DNA of 64,000 nt from Candidatus Ichthyocystis hellenicum (GCF_001460935.1 NZ_LN906597.1:482768-546767), one strand, 5' to 3'. Counted from the first letter of the stretch, positions 1 to 8,843 are shown. The notes: generated by a model not told the origin, from the sequence alone. Numbers and translations are program-made.

Positions 1-224
1 AGGGTATTGGGTACACAATGGGGTTGACGCGATTTTTTGCTGGGTATTCCAGAACTAACCTGCTTAGCCGTAAGCGACTTAGTGATGGTTGGGGCGGGGC
101 TGTGAGTCATCAAATTAATCCGAACTTTTTTCTTTTTGGGCGTGTTGGTGTTGCTAATTGGCCTGGGTTGGTTATTAATCAACAGCTTCGATTTGTAGGT
201 ATGGGTTTTGTTCTTATTTTTTAA
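1..224 (+). CDS. C-terminal fragment of a probable outer-membrane beta-barrel protein
   Basis: The reading frame is open from the first base of the window to a TAA at 222-224, so only the last 73 or so residues are present and the start lies upstream. The visible part has alternating polar and hydrophobic short strands with aromatic girdle residues and ends in Phe (...GMGFVLIF). A terminal Phe on an amphipathic last strand is the usual recognition signal for the Bam outer-membrane assembly machinery. The exact family (porin, MipA-like or other) cannot be told from this fragment. The next gene starts 3 bases downstream, so the two may share a transcript. Confidence 0.5.
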   Translation, partial: GIGYTMGLTRFFAGYSRTNLLSRKRLSDGWGGAVSHQINPNFFLFGRVGVANWPGLVINQQLRFVGMGFVLIF

Positions 225-227
225 TTC

Positions 228-770
228 ATGTTGCTAAGAGCTTCTATTTTTGTTTTCCTGGTGCTAATTCTGGGGGGGTATGTCTGCCGAAAATTTTTTG
301 AACCCTCGGCAAATACTCCTGAAAGTTCGACAGAGATTTTTTTCAGGGATATTAACATAGTTGGTATGGACGGTAAGCCAGTTACCTTGCGGGCAGAATT
401 TGGACAGGTGATTTTTAGCAATTTTTGGGGGACTTGGTGCGACTCTTGTGAAAGAGAGACAGACTTAATTTTGGGTTTGTATAGGGATTATGTGCCCTTG
501 GGCGTTAAGTTTGTCAGCGTTGCTATCGACTCGATTGGCGATGTTGTTGTTTTTAATAAGAAGAAGATGATAACCTACCCGGTTTATGTTTCTGATATTA
601 GTGCAATACGTTTTTTGCTAAAATACGGCGATATGTCCGGTGTTCTACCGTTTACCCTGGTGATTCACAGTCGATTCAGACAAGCTTTTGTTGGTGAGTT
701 AAAAGATAAGGTTATTCGAAAGTTTATAGATAATGAGCTTTGTCTGGTGAGGGCGGATGTTGGGTCGTGA
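228..770 (+). CDS. TlpA/ResA-like membrane-anchored thioredoxin-fold protein
   Basis: The protein has 180 residues with a hydrophobic N-terminal segment (about residues 5-19) acting as a signal anchor, followed by a redoxin/TlpA-type thioredoxin fold. The active-site motif WGTWCDSC places the CxxC pair at Cys71 and Cys74, and a later VLPFTLVI segment supplies the cis-proline region. Family members act on the periplasmic side of the membrane as thiol-disulfide reductases, often for cytochrome c maturation; the substrate here is unknown. In other betaproteobacteria a TlpA-family gene lies just upstream of accB, which supports the call. No lipobox is convincing around Cys20. Confidence 0.8.
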   Translation: MLLRASIFVFLVLILGGYVCRKFFEPSANTPESSTEIFFRDINIVGMDGKPVTLRAEFGQVIFSNFWGTWCDSCERETDLILGLYRDYVPLGVKFVSVAIDSIGDVVVFNKKKMITYPVYVSDISAIRFLLKYGDMSGVLPFTLVIHSRFRQAFVGELKDKVIRKFIDNELCLVRADVGS

Positions 771-808
771 TTCTTTGTGTTTAAAAATTCGGGGGTGTGT
801 TTTTTCCC

Positions 809-1276
809 ATGGACCTTAAAAAATTGAAGAAACTTATAGATATGGTTGAGTCTTCAGCCATTGCAGAGCTTGAGATTACCGAGGGCGAAGAGAAGATAAG
901 AATAGTTAAGATTCCTCCGCTGCAGAATCAGCTCGTGAGCATTCCTGCTAACCTGTCTTCTCGTGATTATGTTGTTTCTGCTAATCCTCCTGTGACAAGA
1001 GATTTGTCAAGCGCACCCGAACTTGATGTTGAGGTTGTGCAGGATTTTATTATTCGTTCTCCTATGGTAGGTACTTTTTATCGTTCTCCTGCACCTGGAC
1101 AGCCACCTTTTGTCTCCGTCGGTGCTTCAGTTAAGGCCGGTGATGTGCTGTGTATTTTGGAGGCAATGAAATTGCTAAATGAAATTGAAGCTGAGTGTTC
1201 AGGCGTTATTAAGTCCATTTTTGTTGAAGATGGCGAACCTGTAGAGTTCAATCAACCGTTGTTTTCACTATGCTAA
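809..1276 (+). CDS. accB: Biotin carboxyl carrier protein of acetyl-CoA carboxylase
   Basis: This small protein carries the biotin that is carboxylated by AccC and delivers CO2 to acetyl-CoA, the first committed step of fatty-acid synthesis. The 155-residue product starts [11 protein letters not shown] as the family does; an in-frame GTG at 797 would add four residues and is less likely. A Pro/Ser-rich linker (about residues 45-75) precedes the C-terminal biotinyl domain, in which the biotinylated lysine sits in EAMKLLNE. The domain ends with the typical VEFNQPLF region. accC follows 18 bases later, the standard accBC operon. Confidence 0.95.
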   Translation: MDLKKLKKLIDMVESSAIAELEITEGEEKIRIVKIPPLQNQLVSIPANLSSRDYVVSANPPVTRDLSSAPELDVEVVQDFIIRSPMVGTFYRSPAPGQPPFVSVGASVKAGDVLCILEAMKLLNEIEAECSGVIKSIFVEDGEPVEFNQPLFSLC

Positions 1277-1294
1277 ATTTTGCGAAGGCAGTTC

Positions 1295-2644
1295 ATGTTT
1301 AGGAAAGTTTTGATTGCCAATCGCGGGGAAATTGCTCTTAGGATATTGAGAGCTTGTCATTCTCTGGGTATCAGGACAGTTGCTGTTTACTCGTTGGCGG
1401 ATTCTGATGCTAATTATGTGAAAATGGCTGATGAGGCGGTATGTATAGGTCCTGTTTCCCCTGCTGAAAGTTATTTAAATATTCCTTCCATCATTAGTGC
1501 TGCAGAAGTAACAGATGCTGATGCTATTCATCCAGGATATGGATTTTTATCAGAGAATGCTGATTTTGCGGATAAAGTTGAAAAGAGTGGTTTTGTTTTT
1601 ATTGGCCCCACTTCAGAAGTTATTTGTTTGATGGGAGATAAAGTTTCTGCTAAGAGAGCAATGACCGAAGCTGGTATAGTTTGTGTTCCTGGATATGATC
1701 AAGTTCTTCCAAATGATCGCAAAGAGGTAGAAGAAATAGCCAAAAAGATCGGTTATCCCATAATTGTTAAAGCTTCTGGTGGTGGTGGTGGAAGAGGAAT
1801 GCGTGTTGTTGCTGAGGAGGGAGTTTTATGGACCTCTGTGTTGGCAACTAGAGAAGAGGCGGAGCGGGGTTTCAGAAACGGTGATTTGTACATTGAGCGC
1901 TTTCTAGATAACCCACGCCACATTGAATTTCAAGTTTTGGCAGATAAAGTTGGTAATGTTGTTCACCTTGGGGAGAGGGATTGTTCTCTGCAGCGAAGAC
2001 ACCAGAAGATATTGGAAGAATCACCTGCGTTATTTATCAGCGATGATTTTCGTAATCGCATGGGTGAGGTTTGTGTTAATGCTTGTCGTTCTATAGGGTA
2101 TGTCGGTGCGGGTACATTCGAGTTTTTGTTGCATGGTGAAGATTGTTTTTTTATTGAAATGAATACGCGTATTCAAGTTGAACATCCAGTTACAGAAATG
2201 GTTACGGGTGTTGATCTAATTAGGGAACAAATTTTAATAGCGGCTGGACATGAGATTAGTTTTAATCAGTCGGATGTTGTTATTAGAGGTCATGCTATAG
2301 AATGCAGAATTAATGCAGAGGATCCGGTAACCTGGATGCCTTTTCCTGGTTTAATTAGTGTTTACAATGTTCCCGGTGGTCCAGGGGTTCGCTTAGATTC
2401 ACATGTATATCATGGATATAAGGTCTCTCCGTACTACGATTCGTTGGTAGGAAAATTAATAGTCCATGGTTCTGATAGAGCACAAGCCATAGCTCGTATG
2501 AAAGTTGCTTTGAGTGAGCTTGTGATCGGTGAGATCAAAACAAATATACCACTTCACTTTGATTTGTTGAGTGATCCTGATTTTTGTAGAGGTGGTTTTG
2601 GCATCAGGTATCTGGATGATTTTGTGAAGAGATTGAAGATGTGA
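1295..2644 (+). CDS. accC: Biotin carboxylase subunit of acetyl-CoA carboxylase
   Basis: The enzyme carboxylates biotin on AccB using ATP and bicarbonate in the cytoplasm. The 449-residue length is normal. It has the N-terminal Rossmann-like domain ([14 protein letters not shown]), an ATP-grasp domain with the glycine-rich loop [12 protein letters not shown] near residue 160, the HLGERDCS and [14 protein letters not shown] catalytic segments, and a complete C-terminal domain. ATG 1295 is preceded by GAAGG with 6-base spacing; an upstream in-frame TTG at 1280 is rejected. prmA, which often follows accC in relatives, is absent here. Confidence 0.97.
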   Translation: MFRKVLIANRGEIALRILRACHSLGIRTVAVYSLADSDANYVKMADEAVCIGPVSPAESYLNIPSIISAAEVTDADAIHPGYGFLSENADFADKVEKSGFVFIGPTSEVICLMGDKVSAKRAMTEAGIVCVPGYDQVLPNDRKEVEEIAKKIGYPIIVKASGGGGGRGMRVVAEEGVLWTSVLATREEAERGFRNGDLYIERFLDNPRHIEFQVLADKVGNVVHLGERDCSLQRRHQKILEESPALFISDDFRNRMGEVCVNACRSIGYVGAGTFEFLLHGEDCFFIEMNTRIQVEHPVTEMVTGVDLIREQILIAAGHEISFNQSDVVIRGHAIECRINAEDPVTWMPFPGLISVYNVPGGPGVRLDSHVYHGYKVSPYYDSLVGKLIVHGSDRAQAIARMKVALSELVIGEIKTNIPLHFDLLSDPDFCRGGFGIRYLDDFVKRLKM

Positions 2645-2735
2645 ATATAAAGGTTGTGTTCAGGGAGAAAGTGAAAGAGCGTGAAGATAACCTATAATAT
2701 CAGTGGCTTTTTATACGTTTATTGGGAAAACAACA

Positions 2736-3764
2736 ATGAACGCGGCCGTTTGCAGCGATACAATTTTGCAGTGCCCAACTTGTTACAAGCGCTATCGGGT
2801 TGCCGATGGGCGTTTGCGTAAGTGTGGATATCGTGTTCGTTGTGGTGGTTGTCGAGAGGTCTTTGATGCCAGGTCGGTAAGACTAAATCCTGCTGTTTGT
2901 AGTCCTCAGCTTATAAAAGAAAATAAACGGGAGAATGAGTTCTCGCTTCCTTGGCCAGTTTGTCCAGGTGTAACAGTTTGTGGTGAAAATGTTGACGAAT
3001 ACACTAAGATTGAACGAGTTGCTTCGGTAGATGATTCTTCATGTTTGATTGGTGGCGTTACTCAATTGGGTGCGTTTACTTTGATGGATGATTCTTTAAC
3101 CACTTTTGATTCAAGTAGTTTCTCTTCCGATAGTGGTGGTTGTGATCCTGGTAATGTACCGCTGGATGTTCGAGGGATTAAGCATGTGGTTTTGGGTGCT
3201 CATGAGGGTGGATTATCTGCCCAAGTTTCGTTTGACAAAGGTCTACGTACTTTCAGCGAAGCGTTTAGGTGCGAAGGAAAAAAGGCTCGTATTAATGTTG
3301 CCAAGGGAGTTTTATCTAGATTTTTTATTGTTACTATTGTTTTTGCTGCCTTAGCTGTATTTTACGAACGCGATGAATTTGTAGGGTTTTTCCCCGGTAG
3401 CTATAATTTTTTGCAGAGGGTGTCTGCCTTTTTTGGTAAAACTGTGGTTTGGCCACATAGTAACTGGCAAATTAGTTTGCGTGCCGTGGAGATGCGGCTT
3501 GATCAGCAGGATGCCGAGAAGTTGGTACTTACCGGTGTCTTGAGTAATAGAAGTTATCAAAACTTATCTTTTCCCTCTTTAGAGATAACATTTTTAGACT
3601 CTGACGGTGTTGTTCTTCGTAAAGAAGTATTACCCCCCTCCAGTTATATAGGAGATGGTAGAGTGAATTTGGGATTTGCTGCTAGATCTCAAATAAGATT
3701 TTCGTCTGTTATCAAGAATAATAACTTAATAAAGGTTGATGGATTTCAGGTATCTTTGAAGTAA
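2736..3764 (+). CDS. Zinc-ribbon (MJ0042 type) membrane protein with DUF3426 domain
   Basis: The protein has 342 residues. The N terminus forms a zinc ribbon with Cys13/Cys16 (CPTC) and Cys36/Cys39 (CGGC), the MJ0042-type finger. A poorly conserved Ser/Asp-rich linker follows, then one transmembrane segment at roughly residues 200-220 (FFIVTIVFAALAVFY), then a DUF3426-like C-terminal region containing VLSNRSYQNLSFPSLEI. The function of this family is not known to me. In relatives the gene lies in the accBC-prmA neighbourhood, which fits. A GTG at 2703 could extend the protein by 11 residues but lacks a ribosome-binding site. Confidence 0.8.
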   Translation: MNAAVCSDTILQCPTCYKRYRVADGRLRKCGYRVRCGGCREVFDARSVRLNPAVCSPQLIKENKRENEFSLPWPVCPGVTVCGENVDEYTKIERVASVDDSSCLIGGVTQLGAFTLMDDSLTTFDSSSFSSDSGGCDPGNVPLDVRGIKHVVLGAHEGGLSAQVSFDKGLRTFSEAFRCEGKKARINVAKGVLSRFFIVTIVFAALAVFYERDEFVGFFPGSYNFLQRVSAFFGKTVVWPHSNWQISLRAVEMRLDQQDAEKLVLTGVLSNRSYQNLSFPSLEITFLDSDGVVLRKEVLPPSSYIGDGRVNLGFAARSQIRFSSVIKNNNLIKVDGFQVSLK

Positions 3765-3780
3765 ATTCGGTGTTTAAAAA

Positions 3781-4623
3781 ATGCATTATTCTAGAGTTTT
3801 TGTGGTAGGGGACATTCATGGGTGTTATCGTAGCTTTATGGCACTGCTTGAGAAGGTTGGGTTTAGTCCTGGAGTGGATAGGTTATGGTGTGTTGGTGAT
3901 ATAGTTAATCGTGGTCCGGATTCCCTCAGCGTGCTCAGAACTCTTATGGGTTGGGGGGATAGTGTAGTTACTGTTCTAGGTAATCATGACTTGTATGCTT
4001 TGGCGCTAATTTCTGGGGTGACTCAAAAGTATAGGCATACGCTTTCCGATATCATTTCTTCATGCTATAAGAGCGACTGTATAGATTGGTTACGTACGCG
4101 TCCAATCGTATTTATGGATGAAAATTTCTTTTTGGTTCATGCGGGTATTTGTCCGATATGGACGGCACAGGATGCCCATTCTTATGCGCAAGAGGTTTCT
4201 GAGAGGCTGGCCGGGCCTCGCTTCACAAAATTTCTAAATGATTTTTATGAAATGGGTCACACATGCGTTGAATGGTCAGAAGGAATGACCGAAGAGTATA
4301 GAGCTATGTTTTGCTTAAATACATTTCTTAGAATCCGTTTTCTTTCCCTTTCAAATACTAAGCTTATTTTTTCACACGACAACAACCCGCTCACTCCTCC
4401 TGACGGAGGTCATGCATGGTTCAAGGGGCTTTCCTCATCTAAGATGGGAAGCAGGAAAATAATATTCGGACACTGGTCTAGCCTTGGATGGGCCCGAGGA
4501 GAAAACCACATATGCATTGATACGGGATGCGTATGGGGAAATCAACTAACCATTGTCGAATTACCAAGCATGACCAAGTCAACACAACCCTGCATAGATC
4601 AGTTTCTACTTCCATTGCCATAG
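3781..4623 (+). CDS. apaH: Symmetrical diadenosine tetraphosphatase (Ap4A hydrolase)
   Basis: ApaH hydrolyses Ap4A to two ADP and can remove Np4 caps from RNA. The 280-residue protein carries the metallophosphatase motifs in order: GDIHG (residues 11-15), GDIVNRGPDS (about 40-49), GNHD (about 67-70) and HAGI (about 120). The C-terminal region has GHWSSLGW and CIDTGCVWG, as in ApaH. Base composition changes inside the gene: the first half is G/T-rich on the coding strand and the last third is A/C-rich. The last 25 bases overlap the convergent lipoprotein gene. No clear SD precedes ATG 3781. Confidence 0.9.
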   Translation: MHYSRVFVVGDIHGCYRSFMALLEKVGFSPGVDRLWCVGDIVNRGPDSLSVLRTLMGWGDSVVTVLGNHDLYALALISGVTQKYRHTLSDIISSCYKSDCIDWLRTRPIVFMDENFFLVHAGICPIWTAQDAHSYAQEVSERLAGPRFTKFLNDFYEMGHTCVEWSEGMTEEYRAMFCLNTFLRIRFLSLSNTKLIFSHDNNPLTPPDGGHAWFKGLSSSKMGSRKIIFGHWSSLGWARGENHICIDTGCVWGNQLTIVELPSMTKSTQPCIDQFLLPLP

Positions 4624-5204
4624 TAATGATCATCAAAGTCTTCATCGTCGTCGTCATAGTGGTGTCGTCTATGCCTTTCGCCTCGCTGGTCTACTACACG
4701 TTTGATCCTAGTGCTTCCGTCCCTAAATACAGACACCTTCACCCTGTCACCTGGTATGAACGCGTTAGTAAACCGTTGAATAATAACGACTCTATCTCCA
4801 TCTTCTTTCAATACAACCAGACGCGTAGCACGCTTTCCTTTGCTGTTTTCAGAAAAGTCGCTGTCGCGAACATTGTTTTGAACTGCTGCTCCACCGATAG
4901 CCGCTCCCGCACCAGCCCCAACAATAGTACCAACGCCACTGCCGTTACTCATGCCTGCCCCAGCTAACCCGCCAACAATGGCTCCCAGCAGGGCTCCTTT
5001 TTCGGCAGTGTTGCCTGATCCCAGTCCACTTTCAGAATAGTAAACCGTACTAACCCGCTTGATTTGACCATAAAAACTTCTTTGCTGGTAACTGCCAGCA
5101 TCATCTGCTACGCTGTCCCAGAAAGCTTCGCTGCAGGCACTCATCAACAGGACACAAGTGACAAGGGTGACACTAGAGATCAATTTCTTGCAATTAAACG
5201 CCAT
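4599..5204 (-). CDS. Glycine-zipper lipoprotein with Asp/His-rich tail
   Basis: The 201-residue product has a lipoprotein signal peptide with lipobox LMSAC (lipidated Cys24), so it should be membrane-anchored, probably in the outer membrane. The centre (about residues 66-110) is a glycine zipper of GAxxG-type repeats resembling SlyB/Pcp/17-kDa-antigen lipoproteins. After a beta-rich SlyB-like C-terminal region comes a charged tail with RHRRHH, DDDDEDFDD and HYY, which could bind metal. A GAGGAG ribosome-binding site lies upstream of ATG 5204. The gene converges on apaH with a 25-base coding overlap. Its exact role is unknown. Confidence 0.75.
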   Translation of the reverse strand: MAFNCKKLISSVTLVTCVLLMSACSEAFWDSVADDAGSYQQRSFYGQIKRVSTVYYSESGLGSGNTAEKGALLGAIVGGLAGAGMSNGSGVGTIVGAGAGAAIGGAAVQNNVRDSDFSENSKGKRATRLVVLKEDGDRVVIIQRFTNAFIPGDRVKVSVFRDGSTRIKRVVDQRGERHRRHHYDDDDEDFDDHYYGNGSRN

Positions 5205-5307
5205 ATCACGGATACTCCTCGATAAAAATGGAAACGACTACAACAATGCCGGTGGCGACATTGTATCCTACTTCCTCTTCGGTGAAGATACAACCCTAAT
5301 ACATCTC

Positions 5308-5829
5308 CTACCTCATGCGCACAAATAGGTTGACGCGGTCTATAAATAAGTGCTTGAAGGCCATCAAAGCGTGTAGAGAGAAAACTACGAAGAACGAATA
5401 TGCGGCTATCATGTGAAAATTCTGGGCTACGGTGGCTATATCTCTATTTGCAGAAACAATCCTCGGGAGTGCTGTTCCAAAAAAAAGAACGCTGTGGCCA
5501 TTGGCATTGCTAACGGTATACCCTGACAGAGGAATTGCGAACAAGCAAAAGTACATTAAGGCGTACCCAGCACGAGATAACCGCAACTCTAACTTCGTAA
5601 TTTTCGCTGGAGCTATTTCGTAGGATATTCTCACAAGTAATCTTATTGTTGCCAAAACGAAAATAGAAACGCCCATGGTCTTATGAACCAAGAAGATGTT
5701 TCCTATCCAAGATGAACCCTGAGCCACAATCCTAGCACCAAGGAAACCCAAAGAGCCAGTGCATACGACAAGAAGAGCTACTAGCCAATGTAGCACAACC
5801 GATAAAGGGTGATATCTTTCACGAACCAT
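5308..5829 (-). CDS. Cytochrome b561 family membrane protein
   Basis: This 173-residue integral membrane protein has four hydrophobic helices, as expected for the prokaryotic b561/CybB family. These proteins carry two b haems and move electrons from quinol within the inner membrane. Likely haem-ligating histidines occur in YHPLSVVLHW at the N terminus, VHKTMG in helix 2, and FHMIAAY and SLHALMAFKH in helices 3-4. The gene starts 100 bases downstream of no other gene on its strand except ubiK, 31 bases upstream, and they may be co-transcribed. The redox partner is not evident. Confidence 0.85.
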   Translation of the reverse strand: MVRERYHPLSVVLHWLVALLVVCTGSLGFLGARIVAQGSSWIGNIFLVHKTMGVSIFVLATIRLLVRISYEIAPAKITKLELRLSRAGYALMYFCLFAIPLSGYTVSNANGHSVLFFGTALPRIVSANRDIATVAQNFHMIAAYSFFVVFSLHALMAFKHLFIDRVNLFVRMR

Positions 5830-5860
5830 GATTAATTGTTCCCACTCTGATGTGTTAACC

Positions 5861-6103
5861 TCACTTACTTTCTCTTTCGTTAACCGATTTTTCTACCCTG
5901 TCGAGCTTTTCCTCAAGAAGGCAAATCCTCTTTTCTATATCGTCCAGAAAGTTACGTTGAGCACGAAAGGTGTCGTAGCTCATGAACCCTAAGGAAGTCA
6001 ATTTAGACGCGACCAAGGTATCCACTTTTTTTTTCACGAATCTACCAAAATCCTTGGGACAGGATCCCGACAATGCTTTCGCGATCTTTTCTTTGTCTAT
6101 CAT
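5861..6103 (-). CDS. ubiK: Ubiquinone biosynthesis accessory factor, UbiK/YqiC (BMFP) family
   Basis: The 80-residue protein starts MIDKEKIAKALSG and matches the small UbiK/YqiC family. It has an amphipathic N-terminal helix and a C-terminal coiled coil rich in Glu/Lys (IEKRICLLEEKLDRVEKSV). Family members form trimers, associate with membranes and help late ubiquinone synthesis through UbiJ. A longer frame opens at 6136, but family alignment supports ATG 6103. The gene diverges from ychF across 173 bases. I see no clear promoter in that gap. Confidence 0.8.
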   Translation of the reverse strand: MIDKEKIAKALSGSCPKDFGRFVKKKVDTLVASKLTSLGFMSYDTFRAQRNFLDDIEKRICLLEEKLDRVEKSVNERESK

Positions 6104-6276
6104 AAAATAAACTAATCTGCTTTCCGGGACCGCCAAGCCCCAACTTCCACCATACCCATGGCGCTATTCTACACCGCCGATCATGTTTTGTGAAGGGAGA
6201 GAGGTGTAAGTTTAAGGCGTATGCTAGTATGAAGAGGAGTATTATCAATTCTTTCAAATAACTGGAATTTGTTTGT

Positions 6277-7374
6277 ATGTCTGTTCAATGTGGCATTGTA
6301 GGTCTTCCTAACGTTGGTAAATCGACTATTTTTTCCTGTTTGACCAAGCTTATTGTTGCGGCAGAGAATTATCCGTTTTGTACCATCGATCCCAATGTTT
6401 CCTCTGTTGCTGTTCCTGATGATCGTCTTCTTCGTTTGGCTGATATTGCTAAATCTGCTGCGATAGTGCCCTCATTTTGTGATTTTGTAGACATTGCCGG
6501 TCTTGTTGCCGGTGCTTCTAAGGGTGAGGGCTTGGGGAACAAGTTTTTGTCTCATGTTCGTGAAGCAGATGCCTTAATTCATGTTGTTCGTTGTTTCTCT
6601 GATGAAAATATTGTTCACGTAAATGGGGTTGTCGACCCGGTTGCAGATGTTCAAATTATTCAACTTGAGTTAGTGCTGTCAGATATTGATGTTCTGGAAA
6701 GGTATTTGGCTAAACAGGCTAAAACCTTGAAAATTTCTCGCCAAAAAGATGCACTTGAGCGACTTGAGCTAGTGGAATTCATTTTGGGCCAAATGAATGC
6801 AGATGCTGTGTTGGTAAGAAATATGAATTTGGATGAAGATCAATTTGAAATTATTCGTTCGTTGAATTTGCTAACTGATAAACCATTTTTATATTGTGCT
6901 AATGTTGATGAACCAGATCAATCGAAAAATGAGCATCTTGCCAAGATGTCTTCGTTAGCTGAGGCGGAGGGAGTAGAGCTTCTTGCTTTGAATGCAGCGT
7001 CTGAGAAAGAGTTGATAGGTTTCTCAGATGATGAGCGCCAAGAGTTTTTATCTTACATGGGGTTTGCAGATTCCGGATTGAATCGGCTGGTTAAGTCGGC
7101 ATATAGATTGCTGGGTAGACACTCTTTCTTCACCGTTGGTCCAAAAGAGACTCATTCCTGGACCATACCTACTGGTACAAAGGCACAGAGCGCCGCCGGA
7201 GCAATCCACTCAGACATAGAAAAGGGATTTATCCGTGCAGAGACGATATCATATGAAGACTTCATATCGTGTAATGGATTTAACGGGGCTAAGGAGTCAG
7301 GAAAGATGAGGTTGGAGGGTAAAGAATATGTTGTTAATGACGGTGATATAATTCACTTTCGTTTCAATGTATGA
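6277..7374 (+). CDS. ychF: Redox-regulated ATPase/GTPase YchF (Obg family)
   Basis: YchF is a universal Obg-like P-loop NTPase that prefers ATP, binds ribosomes and is linked to stress responses. The 365-residue protein shows the P loop GLPNVGKST (residues 9-17), NYPFCTIDPN (switch I), DIAGLV (Walker B/G3), a coiled-coil insertion around residues 130-200 and a C-terminal TGS-like domain ending GDIIHFRFNV. The length is close to the normal 363. A GGAA-type site lies upstream of ATG 6277. The last 250 bases are more A/C-rich than the rest of the gene. Confidence 0.95.
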   Translation: MSVQCGIVGLPNVGKSTIFSCLTKLIVAAENYPFCTIDPNVSSVAVPDDRLLRLADIAKSAAIVPSFCDFVDIAGLVAGASKGEGLGNKFLSHVREADALIHVVRCFSDENIVHVNGVVDPVADVQIIQLELVLSDIDVLERYLAKQAKTLKISRQKDALERLELVEFILGQMNADAVLVRNMNLDEDQFEIIRSLNLLTDKPFLYCANVDEPDQSKNEHLAKMSSLAEAEGVELLALNAASEKELIGFSDDERQEFLSYMGFADSGLNRLVKSAYRLLGRHSFFTVGPKETHSWTIPTGTKAQSAAGAIHSDIEKGFIRAETISYEDFISCNGFNGAKESGKMRLEGKEYVVNDGDIIHFRFNV

Positions 7375-7427
7375 GATAAATTTGAAGGCTTACCATACTA
7401 AAAATCAAAAATAATGAAAGGATTTAT

Positions 7428-8843
7428 GTGTTCCAAGTTCCTTTGTGGTTGAGGACAGGCGGGTGTCGTTGCAATCCTTGTCGTGTTTTATTATTTATAT
7501 TGATGATTTTTTCCCCTAGTGTTATGGCAGCTGGTGACAGCAAGAATATTTTGTCATTTATGACTATGGCTTTACTTTTGCTAATTACACAACTGCTGGC
7601 CTCCTTCGTAGGGAAATTTAGGCTGCCATCGGTTTCTGCTGAGATGTTTGTAGGTATATGTTTAGGAAACTTCTCTTTGTTGGGGATTAATTTACCGGAT
7701 GCAATACAAAATTTTGGCAAGGATCCGATGGTTTTGTTTTTGTCTGACATCGGATTGGTTATGTTGTTGTTCGAAATAGGATTGCACTTTGATCCTAAGA
7801 CTTTGAAAAGTAGTGGGGTTGATTCTTTCGTGGTGGCTTTTTTGGGAGCTATGTTTGCTGTTGTGCTTAGCGTTGCTTTTATCGGGCCGGTATTTTTACC
7901 AAAGGAAGGTTTAGAGTCTTGGTTATTTATAGGGGCAGCTCTTGCGGCAACGTCCATTGCAGTGATGTCGCGTATATTTAGCGATTTTGGCTTGGTTCAT
8001 ACTATTGAGTCGCGTATTATCCTGGGAGCGGCTTTGTTTGATGATATTTTTGGTTTTGCTTTGTTGGGTGCTTTAGCTGAACTTGTTGATGGTGGCGAGG
8101 TTTCTTATATGGGGATACTCTCTTCTTTAGGGTCTGCGTTTGCTTTCCTAGGCGCTTGTTTTTTAATAGGAAGACCAATTGTGAAAGTTATTGTTAATTT
8201 GATAGCAAAAAAAGTTGATAATAGCCATGCTATGGCTCTTGTGATATTGATTTCCTTGGCTTTTGTCGGGTCTTATTTTGCTAGTTATTTTGGTTTGGCC
8301 CCAATTGTTGGAGCTTTTGCTGCCGGTTTAATGTTAGGGGAGGATAATTTGCTGGTTTTTTCTGATGAGAAGGCTGTGCAGATGATTAATGATTATTTGA
8401 AGGTAATTAAGTCAGAGTCTGACTCTTTGTCTTTTAAGTATCTTGAAGATCGTCTAGTGTCTGCAAGGAAAGAACAATTTCTATCTTTGATTTTTCCACT
8501 AAAGAAGATTTTTTTGCCGTTGTTTTTTATTGTTGTCGGTACAGAGCTTAATGTTGGAATATTTTTTGAAAAACGCAATGTTTTTCTTGTTTTGGTTATC
8601 CTTGCTTTAGCAATAGTGAGCAAGCTTTTGTCGGCTATTTTTCTGCGATGTGCTGATCGCTGGATTGTAGGGTGGGGCATGGTACCCAGAGGTGAGGTGG
8701 GGCTCATATTTTTGGCGGCTGGACGTGCCTATGGTGTAATAGTTGATCCGTATTTCTCTATTCTTGTGGCGGTTGTTATTGTGACTACCATTGTTAGTCC
8801 GTGGGTGTTGAGTTTATTGTTGCATAAGCGTGAATTAGTATAA
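7428..8843 (+). CDS. CPA2-family cation/proton antiporter (KefB/NapA-like membrane domain)
   Basis: The 471-residue protein has about 12 hydrophobic segments in the layout of the Na+/H+ exchanger domain. Family marks include LLFEIGLHFDPKTLK, AALAATSIAVMSRIF, GAALFDDIFGFALL (the paired Asp of ion binding) and MVPRGEVGLIF. Helices are preceded by an N-terminal segment ending SVMAAGDS that resembles a signal peptide. No TrkA-N or Kef C-terminal regulatory domain is present. A charged segment of some 55 residues (about 305-360) interrupts the membrane part and looks longer than usual. GTG 7428 is chosen because AAAGGA ends 5 bases upstream. The transported cation is not predictable. Confidence 0.85.
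   Translation: MFQVPLWLRTGGCRCNPCRVLLFILMIFSPSVMAAGDSKNILSFMTMALLLLITQLLASFVGKFRLPSVSAEMFVGICLGNFSLLGINLPDAIQNFGKDPMVLFLSDIGLVMLLFEIGLHFDPKTLKSSGVDSFVVAFLGAMFAVVLSVAFIGPVFLPKEGLESWLFIGAALAATSIAVMSRIFSDFGLVHTIESRIILGAALFDDIFGFALLGALAELVDGGEVSYMGILSSLGSAFAFLGACFLIGRPIVKVIVNLIAKKVDNSHAMALVILISLAFVGSYFASYFGLAPIVGAFAAGLMLGEDNLLVFSDEKAVQMINDYLKVIKSESDSLSFKYLEDRLVSARKEQFLSLIFPLKKIFLPLFFIVVGTELNVGIFFEKRNVFLVLVILALAIVSKLLSAIFLRCADRWIVGWGMVPRGEVGLIFLAAGRAYGVIVDPYFSILVAVVIVTTIVSPWVLSLLLHKRELV

Noticed and set aside
6042-6257. Small open frame overlapping the ubiK start on the minus strand
   Set aside because: Out of frame with ubiK; it covers the ubiK-ychF intergenic region and has no support beyond being open.
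7424-7957. Open frame antisense to the antiporter gene
   Set aside because: The antiporter has clear membrane-protein motifs; the antisense product is Asn/Lys/Thr-rich and unlike any protein.
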